Assembly (NCBI RefSeq): GCF_001971705.1
Contig: NZ_CP019329.1
Coordinates: forward strand, 1-64,000
DNA length: 64,000 nt
From: Natronorubrum daqingense
GTDB lineage: Archaea > Halobacteriota > Halobacteria > Halobacteriales > Natrialbaceae
Direction of reading: 5' to 3'
Both the position numbers and the translations under genes were made by a program. This document shows positions 43,706-52,151 of the stretch, in pieces; the stretch's first letter is position 1; every line of letters begins with the position of its first letter. Below the pieces are notes generated by a model, which saw only the letters and a list, made by a program, of their open reading frames with translations, made no database searches and was not told the origin of the DNA.

Positions 43706-43719
43706 TTAGACATCCCTAA
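43706..43719. promoter_or_regulatory. operator-like motif before dtxR-type gene
   Basis: TTAGACATCCCTAA shares the TTAGA and CCTAA halves with the motif before the ZIP gene. It is 9-12 bp upstream of the regulator's start, a suitable position for autoregulation. Confidence 0.45.
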
Positions 43720-43869
43720 TCCCTAAATATGTTGTCCCAAATTACGGGCAGTAAAAAATTAGTATTTCTGGAAGTCCCTAGACTTACGCCCAGTCCACCT
43801 TGACTAACGAAATGGATGGATCTCATCGCATAGTTGTAACACCGTCCACACACGCTCCACTCCAGAGGG

Positions 43870-44025
43870 TACTACCTTGGAATCAACCTTCATAAGGATG
43901 ACTCGCACGTCGCCGTTGTGGACGACGATGGCGAGGTTGCCGAAGAGATTTATGTTACAGGTTGTAACCTGAAAATACCTCGCTCTTCGAAGCCCGTCGT
44001 TGAAGTCGGTCTATCATGCGGCTGA
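43870..44025 (+). pseudogene. N-terminal remnant of an IS110-type transposase
   Basis: The frame YYLGINLHKDDSHVAVVDDD and GEVAEEIYVTG matches the start of IS110-family transposases, whose DEDD catalytic domain begins with a similar G-[IV]-D-L-H-K block. The first catalytic Asp is Asn here. The frame drifts and stops after about 50 codons, so it is a fragment. Confidence 0.65.
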
Positions 44026-44102
44026 ATCTGACTGAACTGTAGCCCATTCTAAATGCGGTTCGAGTCGGCCTCGAATCTCATAGTGTTATGTTGAATAGCC
44101 TG

Positions 44103-45098
44103 TCAGCCTCTGCTGAACAGGATAGCAGGGTCAAACGGGCACCACTCTCGATCTCTAATTGCTACATGGATATGTGCAATCACTCCGAGGAGAGGGAGTT
44201 CTAAGAGCGGTCCGATCACTAATGCCAGCGGGATGAGCGGTTCGTGTGGAAACGCGACAACGGCAATTGCGAGGGCTGTCGGTGAGTTCCGTGAGAGGAT
44301 AGTATTGTTGAAACAAACCATCTCTTTGTAGGAAAACGAGAGCACTCGCCCGACGCCAAACCCGATGCCGAGGTTGATCGCATAGAAGACGATTACGGGA
44401 ACAGCAAGGAGTGCTAGCAGTCCGGGATTCTCAAGGATCACCTCACCTTGCGAGGCGAACATCGCGCCGATAGCGAGGCTTAAAAAGATGATTTGGAGCG
44501 GGCTCAACTTCGGAAGGAACTGCCGATTGAACCACTGCTGGCCCATCTGACGAGTCAACCCCCACCGAGCAATTCCGCCGAGCACGAGCGGAACGATGAG
44601 CACGAGAACGACACTTTCGACCAGCAACTCCACCGGTAACGTAACCAGTTCGCCCGCGAAGACGTACAGGTAGAGCGGAAGTAGTATCAACTGGAGAACG
44701 AGGTTGTACGGGAGAATAGAGGTTGCCAGCGGTACATCCCCGCCCGCGATGTCGGTGAAGATGAGATACCAGTCCGTACATGGCGTCACCATCAGCATAA
44801 TAAGTCCGACCCACAGGGCAGGGTGGTCTCGCAGAAATATCGCGTCGAGTGCCACCGCCAACAGCGGACTCCAGATGAAATTTATCAGAAGACTTGACCC
44901 GACCACACGACGATTTTTGAACGCCGACCGGAGTCGAGAAAGTGGAATTCCGGCGAACGCGGCAAACAGCATTACCATCAAAAATGGAAGAATCAGTTGG
45001 TCAGCGACAGGAGCGACGCCAGAAACCTGCCCCACTGCGAGGCCGCCGCCGATAACGACGAGAACAAACACTGTCTGATATTTTTCGACGAAATCCAT
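44103..45098 (-). CDS. ACR3-family arsenite or related permease
   Basis: Membrane protein of 331 aa of the BASS/ACR3 superfamily with about ten helices. The signature MVTPCTDWYLIFTDIAGGDV matches the helix containing the conserved Cys of arsenite permeases. A second conserved segment, NNTILSRNSPTALAIA, is present. Substrate is probably arsenite, but related permeases differ in specificity. No arsR or arsC neighbour is seen, which weakens the arsenic reading. Confidence 0.8.
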   Translation of the reverse strand: MDFVEKYQTVFVLVVIGGGLAVGQVSGVAPVADQLILPFLMVMLFAAFAGIPLSRLRSAFKNRRVVGSSLLINFIWSPLLAVALDAIFLRDHPALWVGLIMLMVTPCTDWYLIFTDIAGGDVPLATSILPYNLVLQLILLPLYLYVFAGELVTLPVELLVESVVLVLIVPLVLGGIARWGLTRQMGQQWFNRQFLPKLSPLQIIFLSLAIGAMFASQGEVILENPGLLALLAVPVIVFYAINLGIGFGVGRVLSFSYKEMVCFNNTILSRNSPTALAIAVVAFPHEPLIPLALVIGPLLELPLLGVIAHIHVAIRDREWCPFDPAILFSRG

Positions 45099-45526
45099 TT
45101 TGTGAGAAGTTACGTCTGTTGCTGGTTATGCCGTTTGATTTCCACCAATACCTGCTCATGGGAACACGAGTCTCGGAATCAATTCCACGAAGTTGAAAAA
45201 TAACAGTCAGTAGCTGTGGAACCCGTAAGCACCTCCTTTTCGGCCCTCGCTTCTAACCATTACCTATATACAATTTTGACAATTATCGTAGAACACGAGG
45301 AGGCTGACCAGTTGTAACGGCCAGAGAATATCAATCAGTTGGTGGTTTGTAGCTGCGAGCATGCCGAATCTCTGCGAGTCGGTACCGAATATTGATATAG
45401 CGACATAGGGTTTATTGCATTTTGGCCACTACCTGGCTGTATATTGCTTAACCCAGTTGTCTCATGCAGACAACTTGGTAAGCGGTATTCTTATGTGATT
45501 GTCAGTTGTAGCAGAACGTACGAAAA
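45099..45526. other. gap with a short hairpin
   Basis: No gene is supported. AGTTGTCT at 45455-45462 and AGACAACT at 45468-45475 form an 8-bp stem with a 5-nt loop, extended by CC/GG. It lies about 270 bp before the integrase gene and may be a recombinase site or operator. Confidence 0.4.
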
Positions 45527-45528
45527 TG

Positions 45529-45709
45529 ATGGTCTTAGAATGCACCCACAACGGAGCAAGCGGCTTTCTCGAGTGGGTGAGCCGATGAACAGCGACAACA
45601 ACGGCTCGGGCGGTACCTACCGATGATGGGGTTAATTATCGAGGCGGTCCTGATAATCTACATGTTGGCCTTGGTGATATGGCTCTGGAGAAACGGATGG
45701 TTTTGGTGA
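45529..45709 (+). CDS. chain of three tiny overlapping frames, last one membrane
   Basis: Three short frames are coupled by overlapping stops and starts. A 19-codon frame at 45529-45588 overlaps a 13-codon frame at 45585-45626. That overlaps a 28-codon frame at 45623-45709. The last one encodes a single hydrophobic helix (IIEAVLIIYMLALVIWLWRNGWFW). Overlaps of this kind suggest a real polycistronic leader, and the helix looks like a small membrane subunit or regulatory peptide. No family is recognised. The integrase start follows by 38 bp. Confidence 0.35.
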
Positions 45710-45746
45710 AAGACAACGATCGTTCACAGAACACGGCTACTGACAA

Positions 45747-47021
45747 ATGACTGGCCAACAGGAACAGATCAATTGGTCGCGGAAGTCGCTCGAGGAACTG
45801 CAGTCCCTTTGGAATACGGAAATCGAACCGGACCTCGCCCGGGACGGCCTCGATCTCGACGATCGACCGACCTACCAGGAGATCACCGACGCTGGCTACT
45901 CCGGGATTGCCTACGCGCTTCGCGAGCACCATGATCTCACGCTGGCCCAATTCCTCGCGACCGTCGGCTATGGGTCACGGACCGACGACGAGGGCTTTCC
46001 CTGGGATATCGACGACGAAACCACCATTCGCGAACTGGAGTTGTACCTCGAGACCAACCTTCGACGGAAAGGCCGTGCGGAGAGTACCATCTCGTCGAAA
46101 CGGTCCCGTCTGGCCCGATACGTCCGAACCTATGCCACCCAGCACGACAGCGCCGATATCGTCGCTCGAGTCCGGGCTGACGACGACCCACGGCGCGAGG
46201 AAAAGCAGCGGGTTCGCGCCGTGTTCGACACCTTCGATGTTGACCTCGAGAGTTCGGAGTCGAAGTACAAACACCTCACAGACGTTCGGTTGTTCTACGG
46301 CTGGCTAGCCGCCGACCGTGACGCCGCGTACAACCCAGCCCTTGGAGCACCGCATGAACACCGCTGGAGTGAGGACACACCGGATGCCGAAGAACGTGAC
46401 CCGGCGGCGCTCGAGGCCGCCCACATCCGTGCCCTGGTCGACGCTTGTGAGTCGATCGACGAACACCTCCTCGTCATCGGGGCGTGTGCCTGGGGGCTCC
46501 GGCGCGGGGAGATCGCCGCCCTATCGATCGACCAGTTCCGGCCCCTAACTGAAGACGGACAGTTCGATTTTCAGGCTGACGATCCGCATATCGTCTTCGG
46601 GGAGCGAAAGAATGGGCCGGGACGGGTGACCGTCCACTACGGCCTCGAGACGCTGGTCGATCGGTGGTCACAACTCAGTGAACGGGAGGGCTGGGACGGC
46701 TCTCTCTTTCCGAGCTCGCACTCCGAAAGCGGGCACGTGAACCCGAACACGATTACCGCCCGATTCAAGCGGCTCGCAGAACGCGCTGACATCCGATTGC
46801 GTGGGGACACGCCGACACCGCAGTACGGCCGCCGGTTCTGGTATCGAACCTATCTCGAGGCGGTCCAACGGCTCTCGAGGCAGGTCCAAGCAATCGCGGA
46901 CGAACAGGGGAGCGACGACGAACAGGTCGTCGTCGAGAACTATCTCGGAGAGGAGGAAGCCCGGAAACAGCGACGGGAATATATGGAGGAGCGGCTGTCC
47001 GTGGCGTTTGGGCCGACTTAG
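45747..47021 (+). CDS. tyrosine recombinase / integrase
   Basis: Protein of 424 aa. An N-terminal SAM-like core-binding domain (about 95-205) precedes the catalytic domain. Active-site candidates are Arg in WGLRRGEIAAL, Lys in FGERKNGPGRV, an R-x-x-x-R segment QYGRRFWYRTY in place of the H-x-x-R box, and Tyr in REYMEERL near the C-terminus. The first 80 residues are a homeodomain-like acidic extension as in haloarchaeal integrases. No att pair could be assigned to it with confidence, although a 133-bp direct repeat lies downstream. Confidence 0.85.
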   Translation: MTGQQEQINWSRKSLEELQSLWNTEIEPDLARDGLDLDDRPTYQEITDAGYSGIAYALREHHDLTLAQFLATVGYGSRTDDEGFPWDIDDETTIRELELYLETNLRRKGRAESTISSKRSRLARYVRTYATQHDSADIVARVRADDDPRREEKQRVRAVFDTFDVDLESSESKYKHLTDVRLFYGWLAADRDAAYNPALGAPHEHRWSEDTPDAEERDPAALEAAHIRALVDACESIDEHLLVIGACAWGLRRGEIAALSIDQFRPLTEDGQFDFQADDPHIVFGERKNGPGRVTVHYGLETLVDRWSQLSEREGWDGSLFPSSHSESGHVNPNTITARFKRLAERADIRLRGDTPTPQYGRRFWYRTYLEAVQRLSRQVQAIADEQGSDDEQVVVENYLGEEEARKQRREYMEERLSVAFGPT

Positions 47022-47124
47022 GGTAGCAAAGAAGATTCGGCTGTGAGTGGTAATGAATAGCGATAGGGCATTGTTTTCGGGCAGCGCCAATAATTCAAAC
47101 TCATACTATAATGTAATTTGTACC

Positions 47125-47295
47125 ATGTCAGTCACAATCACCATGGATGTTTCGCACGACGCTGCAGAGAACGGCGGCCACTATGCGGGCACTGTTGAGG
47201 CCACTGAGGAACTCGAAGACGCCCTCGATATGGCCGAAGGGCAATTCTGCTACTTTCGCTCGATGTTCGATGCAATGCGCGACCTACTCCCGTAG
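47125..47295 (+). CDS. small acidic hypothetical protein
   Basis: Protein of 56 aa starting MSVTITMDVSHDAAENGG and ending FRSMFDAMRDLLP. The ATG at 47125 is preferred because the upstream codons to 47047 look noncoding. It lies 103 bp after the integrase. No family is recognised. Confidence 0.45.
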   Translation: MSVTITMDVSHDAAENGGHYAGTVEATEELEDALDMAEGQFCYFRSMFDAMRDLLP

Positions 47296-47466
47296 GTAGT
47301 GGCCGTATGCCCTGACCGTGATCAGGTCAACAATTGAATCCTTTCGAAAAGCGGACAAGCTGCGTCCAAAGAGGGGAGGGGGTTCTGAGTGGGCCCTAGT
47401 GTAGCTTCAAGCGTGAACGACCTATTTCCTGTATCTCTTACCGCAAACCGGCACTACTGATTGGTC

Positions 47467-47682
47467 ATGCCTCCAGAAGGCCACACAACTATCACAATCA
47501 GCGATAGCTTGGCTGCAAAGCTGACCCGAATCATGGCACAGCATGATTGCTCCAGCTACGCTGAAGCAATCAAGTACGCCGTTGATACAACGCTCGTACA
47601 AGAGGGCGAAATCACAACACGAGAGCTTGTTCAGCTTCTCGCTGAACGAGTAGACAAGGTAGACGAAGAAGTTTTACAGTAA
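47467..47682 (+). CDS. ribbon-helix-helix-like protein in mini-element
   Basis: Protein of 71 aa starting MPPEGHTTITISDSLAAKLT. A short strand (HTTITISD) and two helices (LAAKLTRIMAQHDCSSYAEAI, then YAVDTTLVQ) fit an RHH or CopG-type antitoxin-like fold, followed by a helical tail with Leu repeats (LVQLLAERVDKVDEEVL). No toxin gene is adjacent. The gene and its ends define the mini-element, and a duplicate of its 3' third lies beyond the type IIG gene. Confidence 0.65.
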   Translation: MPPEGHTTITISDSLAAKLTRIMAQHDCSSYAEAIKYAVDTTLVQEGEITTRELVQLLAERVDKVDEEVLQ

Positions 47683-47724
47683 TATTTACGGTAACTCCTA
47701 AATCGAGACTTGAAGCTACACTAG
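47592..47724 (+). repeat. 133-bp direct repeat, left copy
   Basis: This segment matches 51639-51771 with three mismatches in its first 30 bases and is identical over 106 bp (47619-47724). It covers the 3' third of the RHH gene and the right terminal repeat of the mini-element. The two copies lie 4047 bp apart and bracket the type IIG gene. Confidence 0.92.
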
Positions 47725-47727
47725 CTA

Positions 47728-47866
47728 TCAGTGAATAGTGAGCTTGCGCGTGCGGATGTTGTGCACAAGGACGACGATATGTTCTACGGAGACCCGGGTG
47801 TGTTTGCGGACGTGGCCAGTCAAACCCCAGTCTGAGAGCGGTGTTTCTTCTTGTTTAGTCAACTGT
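47728..47866 (-). pseudogene. possible transposase C-terminal fragment
   Basis: On the minus strand a frame without start reads LSDWGLTGHVRKHTRVSVEH, then VVLVHNIRTRKLTIH and stop. The basic composition and VVLVHNIR end resemble a DDE transposase C-terminus, but no family was recognised. Coding status is uncertain. Confidence 0.3.
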
Positions 47867-47939
47867 TAGTAAGGAGTATGGAGTGGCAGGGAAAGTATGA
47901 AGATACTTCAACAACCACTCATCAATCACTTCAATCAAT

Positions 47940-50900
47940 ATGTCTGAATCCCCCTCCCCAACGGTTGGTTCACGAAATGAATTCGTTGAAAACGTAATCA
48001 ACGAATATACCGACCTCTACAGCGAAATCGAGGAGGGCGATCGTGCCGAGCACGACCTTATGCCTCGGCTAGTAGACCACCTGTTCGTCAACGCACTTGG
48101 GTGGAACAAAGCAGATTACGAACAAGAGGATGACTGGAACGATGTCAGATTCTTCGACGCTGACCGCAATCCTGTGGTGATCGTCGAAGGGAAACGTCGG
48201 GACGTGAACGTCGAGGAAGGTATCGAACAGGTCTTTCGGTACGCTTCCGACACTCCGTACGCGCAGTACTTCATCAGCACCAACGTTGACGAGTTTCACG
48301 TCTACGAACGCTGCAACGGCAGCGATCCGAACGCTGTCACATACCACGGAATAAGTGCACAACTCGTCACGAAAGTCCCGTTTGAAGGGATTTGCAACCG
48401 CGTGAGTGGCGGTGCCATCAGCGACGAACTTACTATTGATGAAAAGCAGGCCATCAAGAACCTGTTCCGCCTGCGCAAGGAGGAAGTCACCAACGCAGAA
48501 CGATATAACGACTTCACACTCGGGAGCCGACAAGATGTTGATAGTGACGAAGGATTCGATAACCTCATCGACTCCCTTCGACTGTGCCTCGAAGACTACC
48601 TTCTCCCGTACACGCTGTCAGCATTTGATGAATTCGACCGCAGGTACCAGGAGTTTGAGCGGGAGCGGGAAGATCTTGCAGAACAAATCCAGCGCCTCGA
48701 GGAGAGCGGCCATGACGATACCGAGATTGCTGAACTGGAGGACAAACTCGCGGAACTGAAAGACGAATACGAGATTTACAGCCAGTTTCGTTCCGACTAC
48801 GAGACATGGGTGAAGATGTCGAACCGTCAGGAGAACGATGATGATGAGAACAAGGAGGTGTTCTGTCGGGAGAGCGTCTATGTTCAACTGAACAAAATCC
48901 TGCTGATTCGAATTGCTGAGGACAAACAGCTTGTTAATCAAATGGTATCGAATGGCGGTGTACATCATTACTTCGAGTTCTGGGACGACTACACCAGGTA
49001 TGTCGATCGAGACTATATCGACCTGTTCGAGACCGCCTGTGAGGAGTTGGGTGAAGTCTACGACTACCTGTACTCTCGTCGATTGTTCGATTGGGGGATT
49101 CAGGACGACTCAGAGCTTGATGACGTGTTGCAGCGCACGCTTTGGCATTTGAACCACTACGACTTCGAAAGCGTTGACAGGGACGTTCTCGGACACTTGT
49201 ATCAGGAGCACCTTCCGCCTGAAGAGCGCAAAGCGCTTGGTGAGTTCTACACTCCGGTTGCCGTGGTTGACCTGATTCTCGATAGTGTCGGGTACACTGT
49301 TGATAAACAACTCGAGAAAGAGGAATACGACCTGATTGACCCGGCGTGCGGATCAGGAACGTTCCTTGTAAGGGCGGCAAACCGCTTGCTTGAACGTCTG
49401 GACAACAAGGGCGTGCCACCGCGAGACGCTATCGAAATTGTTCAAGAACGCATTCACGGTCTTGACCTGAACCCGTTTGCGTGTCATATTGCCGAGTTGA
49501 ACCTGCTATTTCAGGTGATTGACCTGTACAAGGACGTCAAAGATGACGATCCAAGCTATACGCTCGACAGGTTCCATATCTATCGTACAGACAGTCTGCG
49601 TGTCGAAACACAAGAAAGCTTGACAGCACTACACAGTAGCGAAGTGCAACGCCAGTATCGCGAAGAACGCAAGCAGGCGTCGAGCGTGAAGACGCGAAAC
49701 GACTACGGATTCGTGGTAGGGAATCCGCCGTACGTCAGGATTCAAAATATCCAGAAAGGCCCAGCACGTGACGAGTACGACGAGTACAAGACCGCTCACT
49801 ACAACTACGATATTTACATTCTGTTCATGGAACGCGCAGCGGATTGGCTGGCTGAGGACGGTACGCTCGGGTTTATTGTGTCGAACAAATTCACCGAGAA
49901 CCGCTACGGTGAGAAAATTCAGGATTTCCTCATTCAGAACTACAGTATTCGAGAAATCATTAACTTCGGTGACGTGAGCGTGTTCGAAGGCGTTCAGTCC
50001 TACCCGATGATTTTTATTGGTGACCGAATCAACAAGGATGAACCGTTCCGGTCGTCTGACGACTTCGAGCTGGTAGAGGACTACACGTTCACGTATGCTG
50101 GCGTCACTGAGGAACTTCCTGAGATTACGCAGACAGCACTGAATGGCTCAAACGGTAACGGCTCTGACGCACGTGAACGGGAGGAAGAAGGTGGGAAAAT
50201 CGCTGAGTTGATTCGAGCGAGCATGCCGGAGACACCTGGATCGACACCGCCAGGTGAGGACGTGTTGATGGAGCACATAGAGGAGCTAGCGCCTGGCGTT
50301 GATGTGGCTCGACCACCTTTAAAAGTGTATCCTATGAAGGCCACCACACTACTGGAAGCGGACGAGTGGCAGTTCATTCCCCGAGACGAGTATGACGTGA
50401 TAAATTCGATGGAGGCCGGTGGGCGTGACTTCGGGGAGTATGATGAGGCGATTGCAAAGAACGGGATTCAAACCGGCTCGAATGACGTTTTCCTGATTGA
50501 CGAGGAAACAATTGAGGAATACGGGATCGAGGATTCAGTGGTATTCCCAACATTAGGTGGCCGGGACGCGACTCGGTGGTACACGCCCGCACAGAACAAG
50601 TATATTCTGTACATGACGCCGGACGCTGACCTTGACGAAACTCCGGGTGCGAAACAGTATCTGGAGGACAACCGGGAGGAATTGGAGTCGCGGTATTGTG
50701 TGAAAGAAGGGAAAAAGTGGTTCCAGCTTGCACGACATCGGCCTGGTTTATTCGATCGTGATAAGGTCATTACCCCGGACATCTGCTATTACAACAACTT
50801 CTTCTACGATTCAGACGTGGAATTCTATGCGCTCAACAGCACGTATGTGATGTTTGCTGATGAACTGCCTGAAGAGTATCTTGTTGGGGTGCTTAACAGT

Positions 50901-51554
50901 GATGCCGTGCAATTCTATATGCGTCGGACAGCACCGCAATACGGGAATGACTATCTTCGGTATGTGACAAGCTATCTCGAAGAGATCCCGATACCTGAAC
51001 CTGATAAGGCGGACAAGTCGCTTGTGGAGTCTGTAACCGGTAAAGCGTCGGAGTTGAAGCAGTTGTCGAGACAATACCAAAAGGCTGGTGAACTGATTGA
51101 GTCGCCCGAGTTGGTGTTCGAACGTGAGGACGTGGATAGGTCGTCGTTATCGTTTGCTGGGTATATTGATTCGATGGATTTTGCTGGTGAAGATGCTGAC
51201 GTGTCACCCAATATAGATGGAACGACGGTGCGTCTGAACGTCCAGGATAAAATCGAGTTTGTGAGTGAGAACGCTGCTGAGGCGTTTGCAAAACTGTTGA
51301 GAGTTTTTGATGTGGAGTCTGGAGGAGAGCTTGAGTCGTTTGACGCTCCGTCGTCAGAGGATGATCTGCTTGCTGTTATCGATGCATTCGAGAGCGCGGA
51401 AGAGACGTTGGATGATACTAAGAGTGCAAAAGAATTGGAGGAAGAATTGAACAAGGCAGTGTATGAACTGTATGGGTTTGATGAGGAGCACCGCGAGTTA
51501 ATTAGTGAGCGTGTGGAGAAACCGGAGAATCCGCTTGAAGCGAAGGTTCGATGA
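47940..51554 (+). CDS. type IIG restriction-modification enzyme
   Basis: Single polypeptide of 1204 aa combining nuclease, adenine methyltransferase and target recognition. Residues 1-130 contain a PD-(D/E)XK-like site (Asp73/Asp75, Glu83-x-Lys85 in IVEGKRRD). The methyltransferase starts with LGEFYTPVAVVDLI near 433, motif I DPACGSGTF near 467 and motif IV NPPYVRIQ near 594. The C-terminal half probably recognises DNA. A PglX-type reading was rejected, as no BREX genes are near. Codons are AT-richer than the flanks, showing transfer. Its stop overlaps the start of a truncated small gene. Confidence 0.9.
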   Translation: MSESPSPTVGSRNEFVENVINEYTDLYSEIEEGDRAEHDLMPRLVDHLFVNALGWNKADYEQEDDWNDVRFFDADRNPVVIVEGKRRDVNVEEGIEQVFRYASDTPYAQYFISTNVDEFHVYERCNGSDPNAVTYHGISAQLVTKVPFEGICNRVSGGAISDELTIDEKQAIKNLFRLRKEEVTNAERYNDFTLGSRQDVDSDEGFDNLIDSLRLCLEDYLLPYTLSAFDEFDRRYQEFEREREDLAEQIQRLEESGHDDTEIAELEDKLAELKDEYEIYSQFRSDYETWVKMSNRQENDDDENKEVFCRESVYVQLNKILLIRIAEDKQLVNQMVSNGGVHHYFEFWDDYTRYVDRDYIDLFETACEELGEVYDYLYSRRLFDWGIQDDSELDDVLQRTLWHLNHYDFESVDRDVLGHLYQEHLPPEERKALGEFYTPVAVVDLILDSVGYTVDKQLEKEEYDLIDPACGSGTFLVRAANRLLERLDNKGVPPRDAIEIVQERIHGLDLNPFACHIAELNLLFQVIDLYKDVKDDDPSYTLDRFHIYRTDSLRVETQESLTALHSSEVQRQYREERKQASSVKTRNDYGFVVGNPPYVRIQNIQKGPARDEYDEYKTAHYNYDIYILFMERAADWLAEDGTLGFIVSNKFTENRYGEKIQDFLIQNYSIREIINFGDVSVFEGVQSYPMIFIGDRINKDEPFRSSDDFELVEDYTFTYAGVTEELPEITQTALNGSNGNGSDAREREEEGGKIAELIRASMPETPGSTPPGEDVLMEHIEELAPGVDVARPPLKVYPMKATTLLEADEWQFIPRDEYDVINSMEAGGRDFGEYDEAIAKNGIQTGSNDVFLIDEETIEEYGIEDSVVFPTLGGRDATRWYTPAQNKYILYMTPDADLDETPGAKQYLEDNREELESRYCVKEGKKWFQLARHRPGLFDRDKVITPDICYYNNFFYDSDVEFYALNSTYVMFADELPEEYLVGVLNSDAVQFYMRRTAPQYGNDYLRYVTSYLEEIPIPEPDKADKSLVESVTGKASELKQLSRQYQKAGELIESPELVFEREDVDRSSLSFAGYIDSMDFAGEDADVSPNIDGTTVRLNVQDKIEFVSENAAEAFAKLLRVFDVESGGELESFDAPSSEDDLLAVIDAFESAEETLDDTKSAKELEEELNKAVYELYGFDEEHRELISERVEKPENPLEAKVR

Positions 51555-51700
51555 AACGTTTCAAGGAGGGTGACTCGGTGCGGATCGATATCCCGGATGA
51601 GACTGGCACGGATTTTGAGCGTCTGCATGGGTGTGAAGGCTCGTACAAGAGGACGGAATCACAATACGAGAGCTTGTTCAGCTTCTCGCTGAACGAGTAG
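51551..51700 (+). pseudogene. truncated small SH3-like partner of type IIG gene
   Basis: The frame starts MKRFKEGDSVRIDIPDETGT and overlaps the type IIG stop (ATGA at 51551-51554). This opening matches a small haloarchaeal family (about 80-100 aa, SH3-like, GD-x-VRIDIPDETDPD) that often follows restriction-modification genes. Family similarity ends at HGCEG. Exactly there, at 51639, the 133-bp direct repeat begins and the frame runs out at 51700. The repeat thus truncated the gene after about 30 residues. Confidence 0.7.
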
Positions 51701-51771
51701 ACAAGGTAGACGAAGAAGTTTTACAGTAATATTTACGGTAACTCCTAAATCGAGACTTGAAGCTACACTAG
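51639..51771 (+). repeat. 133-bp direct repeat, right copy
   Basis: This partial copy of the RHH mini-element carries only its 3' third and right terminal repeat. It is identical to 47619-47724 over 106 bp. Its left junction falls inside the truncated small gene and its right junction at the terminal repeat end, after which unrelated sequence starts. Confidence 0.92.
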
Positions 51772-51902
51772 GTGCGTTCAGAACTTATGCAAACCACTCC
51801 AATTGACGAGGAAGTTAAGAACCTGGTCTTCGTGGATCGAACTGTCTGCTTGCAGGGTATTAGGCACACCTTCTGCAAGCAGACACCCTTCCTAGTTACT
51901 TA

Positions 51903-52073
51903 CTATTTAACGGAGGGTCTCACGAACAACTCGGCGTAGTCAAGTTGCTTTGTGAAGTACTGAGACTGATCCGTAAAATAGACGTTCTTACCAGGTTCCC
52001 GATCTTCTTCTGCGATTGAAATGGCGAGAGTGTCTTCGGCGTTACGAGGGTGATATAATCCCTTAGCAGGCAT
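51903..52073 (-). CDS. 56-aa hypothetical protein
   Basis: Open frame starting MPAKGLYHPRNAEDTLAISI and ending VRPSVK with TAG. Composition (acidic, few rare codons) and an ATG start support coding, though it is short enough to be missed by gene callers. It contains KNVYFTDQSQYFTKQLDYAELF. It lies 79 bp from the next gene on the same strand. No function is recognised. Confidence 0.5.
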   Translation of the reverse strand: MPAKGLYHPRNAEDTLAISIAEEDREPGKNVYFTDQSQYFTKQLDYAELFVRPSVK

Positions 52074-52151
52074 AGTCGCTAACTCGAGTCCAGCGAGTTG
52101 AAATTGTCGGCATTACGTATATTATCCAGAGTAGACGTCGGTTGAAGCGGG

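Larger units (their letters stand above)
47396..47724. mobile_element. 329-bp mini-element with 16-bp terminal inverted repeats
   Basis: CTAGTGTAGCTTCAAG at 47396-47411 and its exact complement at 47709-47724 bound 329 bp that contain a single small gene. The size and structure resemble a MITE or a minimal cassette, but with a gene inside. The 3' part of the element recurs at 51639-51771. No target duplication is seen. Confidence 0.65.

Noticed and set aside
47940-51554. PglX methyltransferase of a BREX system
   Set aside because: None of the other BREX genes is nearby, and the protein carries its own N-terminal PD-(D/E)XK-like domain, as in type IIG enzymes.
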